Origin: Nitritalea halalkaliphila LW7
GTDB taxonomy: Bacteria > Bacteroidota > Bacteroidia > Cytophagales > Cyclobacteriaceae
Reading direction: 5' to 3'
DNA: 36,469 nt
Assembly (NCBI RefSeq): GCF_000265075.1
Contig: NZ_AJYA01000070.1
Span: 1-36,469, forward strand
Below the pieces are notes generated by a model. It did not search any database. It was not told the origin of the DNA and saw only the letters and a list, made by a program, of their open reading frames with translations. This document shows positions 36,434 to 36,469 of the stretch, in pieces; position 1 is the stretch's first letter, and every line of letters begins with the position of its first letter. A program made the translations under genes and the position numbers.

Positions 36434-36469
36434 GGCGGAATTTATAACAAAATCATTCGTTTTACGTAT

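Noticed and set aside
1..36469. tRNA or rRNA genes and known riboswitches
   Set aside because: No cloverleaf-like segments, rRNA motifs or recognisable riboswitch cores were seen in the intergenic regions on either strand.

Overview
The window looks like a chromosomal segment from a Bacteroidota of the order Cytophagales, most like a Cyclobacteriaceae member. Phylum-typical content includes a SusC/SusD pair, a GLPGLI-family protein, a PorE-like OmpA lipoprotein, a lamin-tail-domain protein with a type IX secretion (T9SS)-like C-terminus, and the short CDS misleadingly called 'ABC transporter ATPase' in this phylum. Several spacers also carry the Bacteroidota -7 promoter motif TAnnTTTG. The species cannot be named from sequence alone.

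Layout. (1) 1-1802: two Fe-S electron-transfer proteins of heterodisulfide-reductase type, ending in a clear terminator. (2) 1803-3700: an AT-rich spacer, a GLPGLI protein interrupted late by an amber codon, and a divergent orphan lipoprotein. (3) 3871-6430: the 'ABC transporter ATPase'-like protein and the PorE-like OmpA lipoprotein. (4) 6490-6700: a purine-rich tandem-repeat spacer between convergent genes. (5) 6699-11683, minus strand: mnmD-like, ispF, an M16 peptidase, then a copper chaperone-like HMA protein with a Cu(I) P-type ATPase. (6) 11684-14603: divergent bshC (bacillithiol synthesis), overlapping 5-formyltetrahydrofolate cyclo-ligase, and a small beta-barrel protein. (7) 15099-21032: a susC-susD-lipoprotein outer-membrane uptake operon. 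(8) 21407-27511: 2-oxoglutarate dehydrogenase E1, E2 and E3. (9) 27658-30950: carB and a small membrane protein. (10) 30949-33177, minus strand: asd and a THUMP-like methyltransferase. (11) 33178-36469: a spacer with a 20-bp-periodic repeat array, then the lamin-tail protein.

The genes form separate modules rather than one system. E1/E2/E3 make one enzyme complex. The copper genes and bshC share a short divergent promoter region and are both linked to thiol/metal homeostasis. The PorE-like protein and the lamin-tail protein fit T9SS biology at opposite ends of the window.

The most striking property is technical. At least fifteen single-base frame breaks interrupt ten genes, including lpdA, copA, susC and susD. 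Each can be repaired by one or two bases, nearly all by restoring a lost base and often in a homopolymer. This points to sequencing or consensus error in a draft rather than real decay. I therefore give the reconstructed gene spans. I found no CRISPR array, tRNA, rRNA, intact transposase or convincing new multi-gene system. The most unusual non-coding signal is the AAGTG array at 33426-33545.
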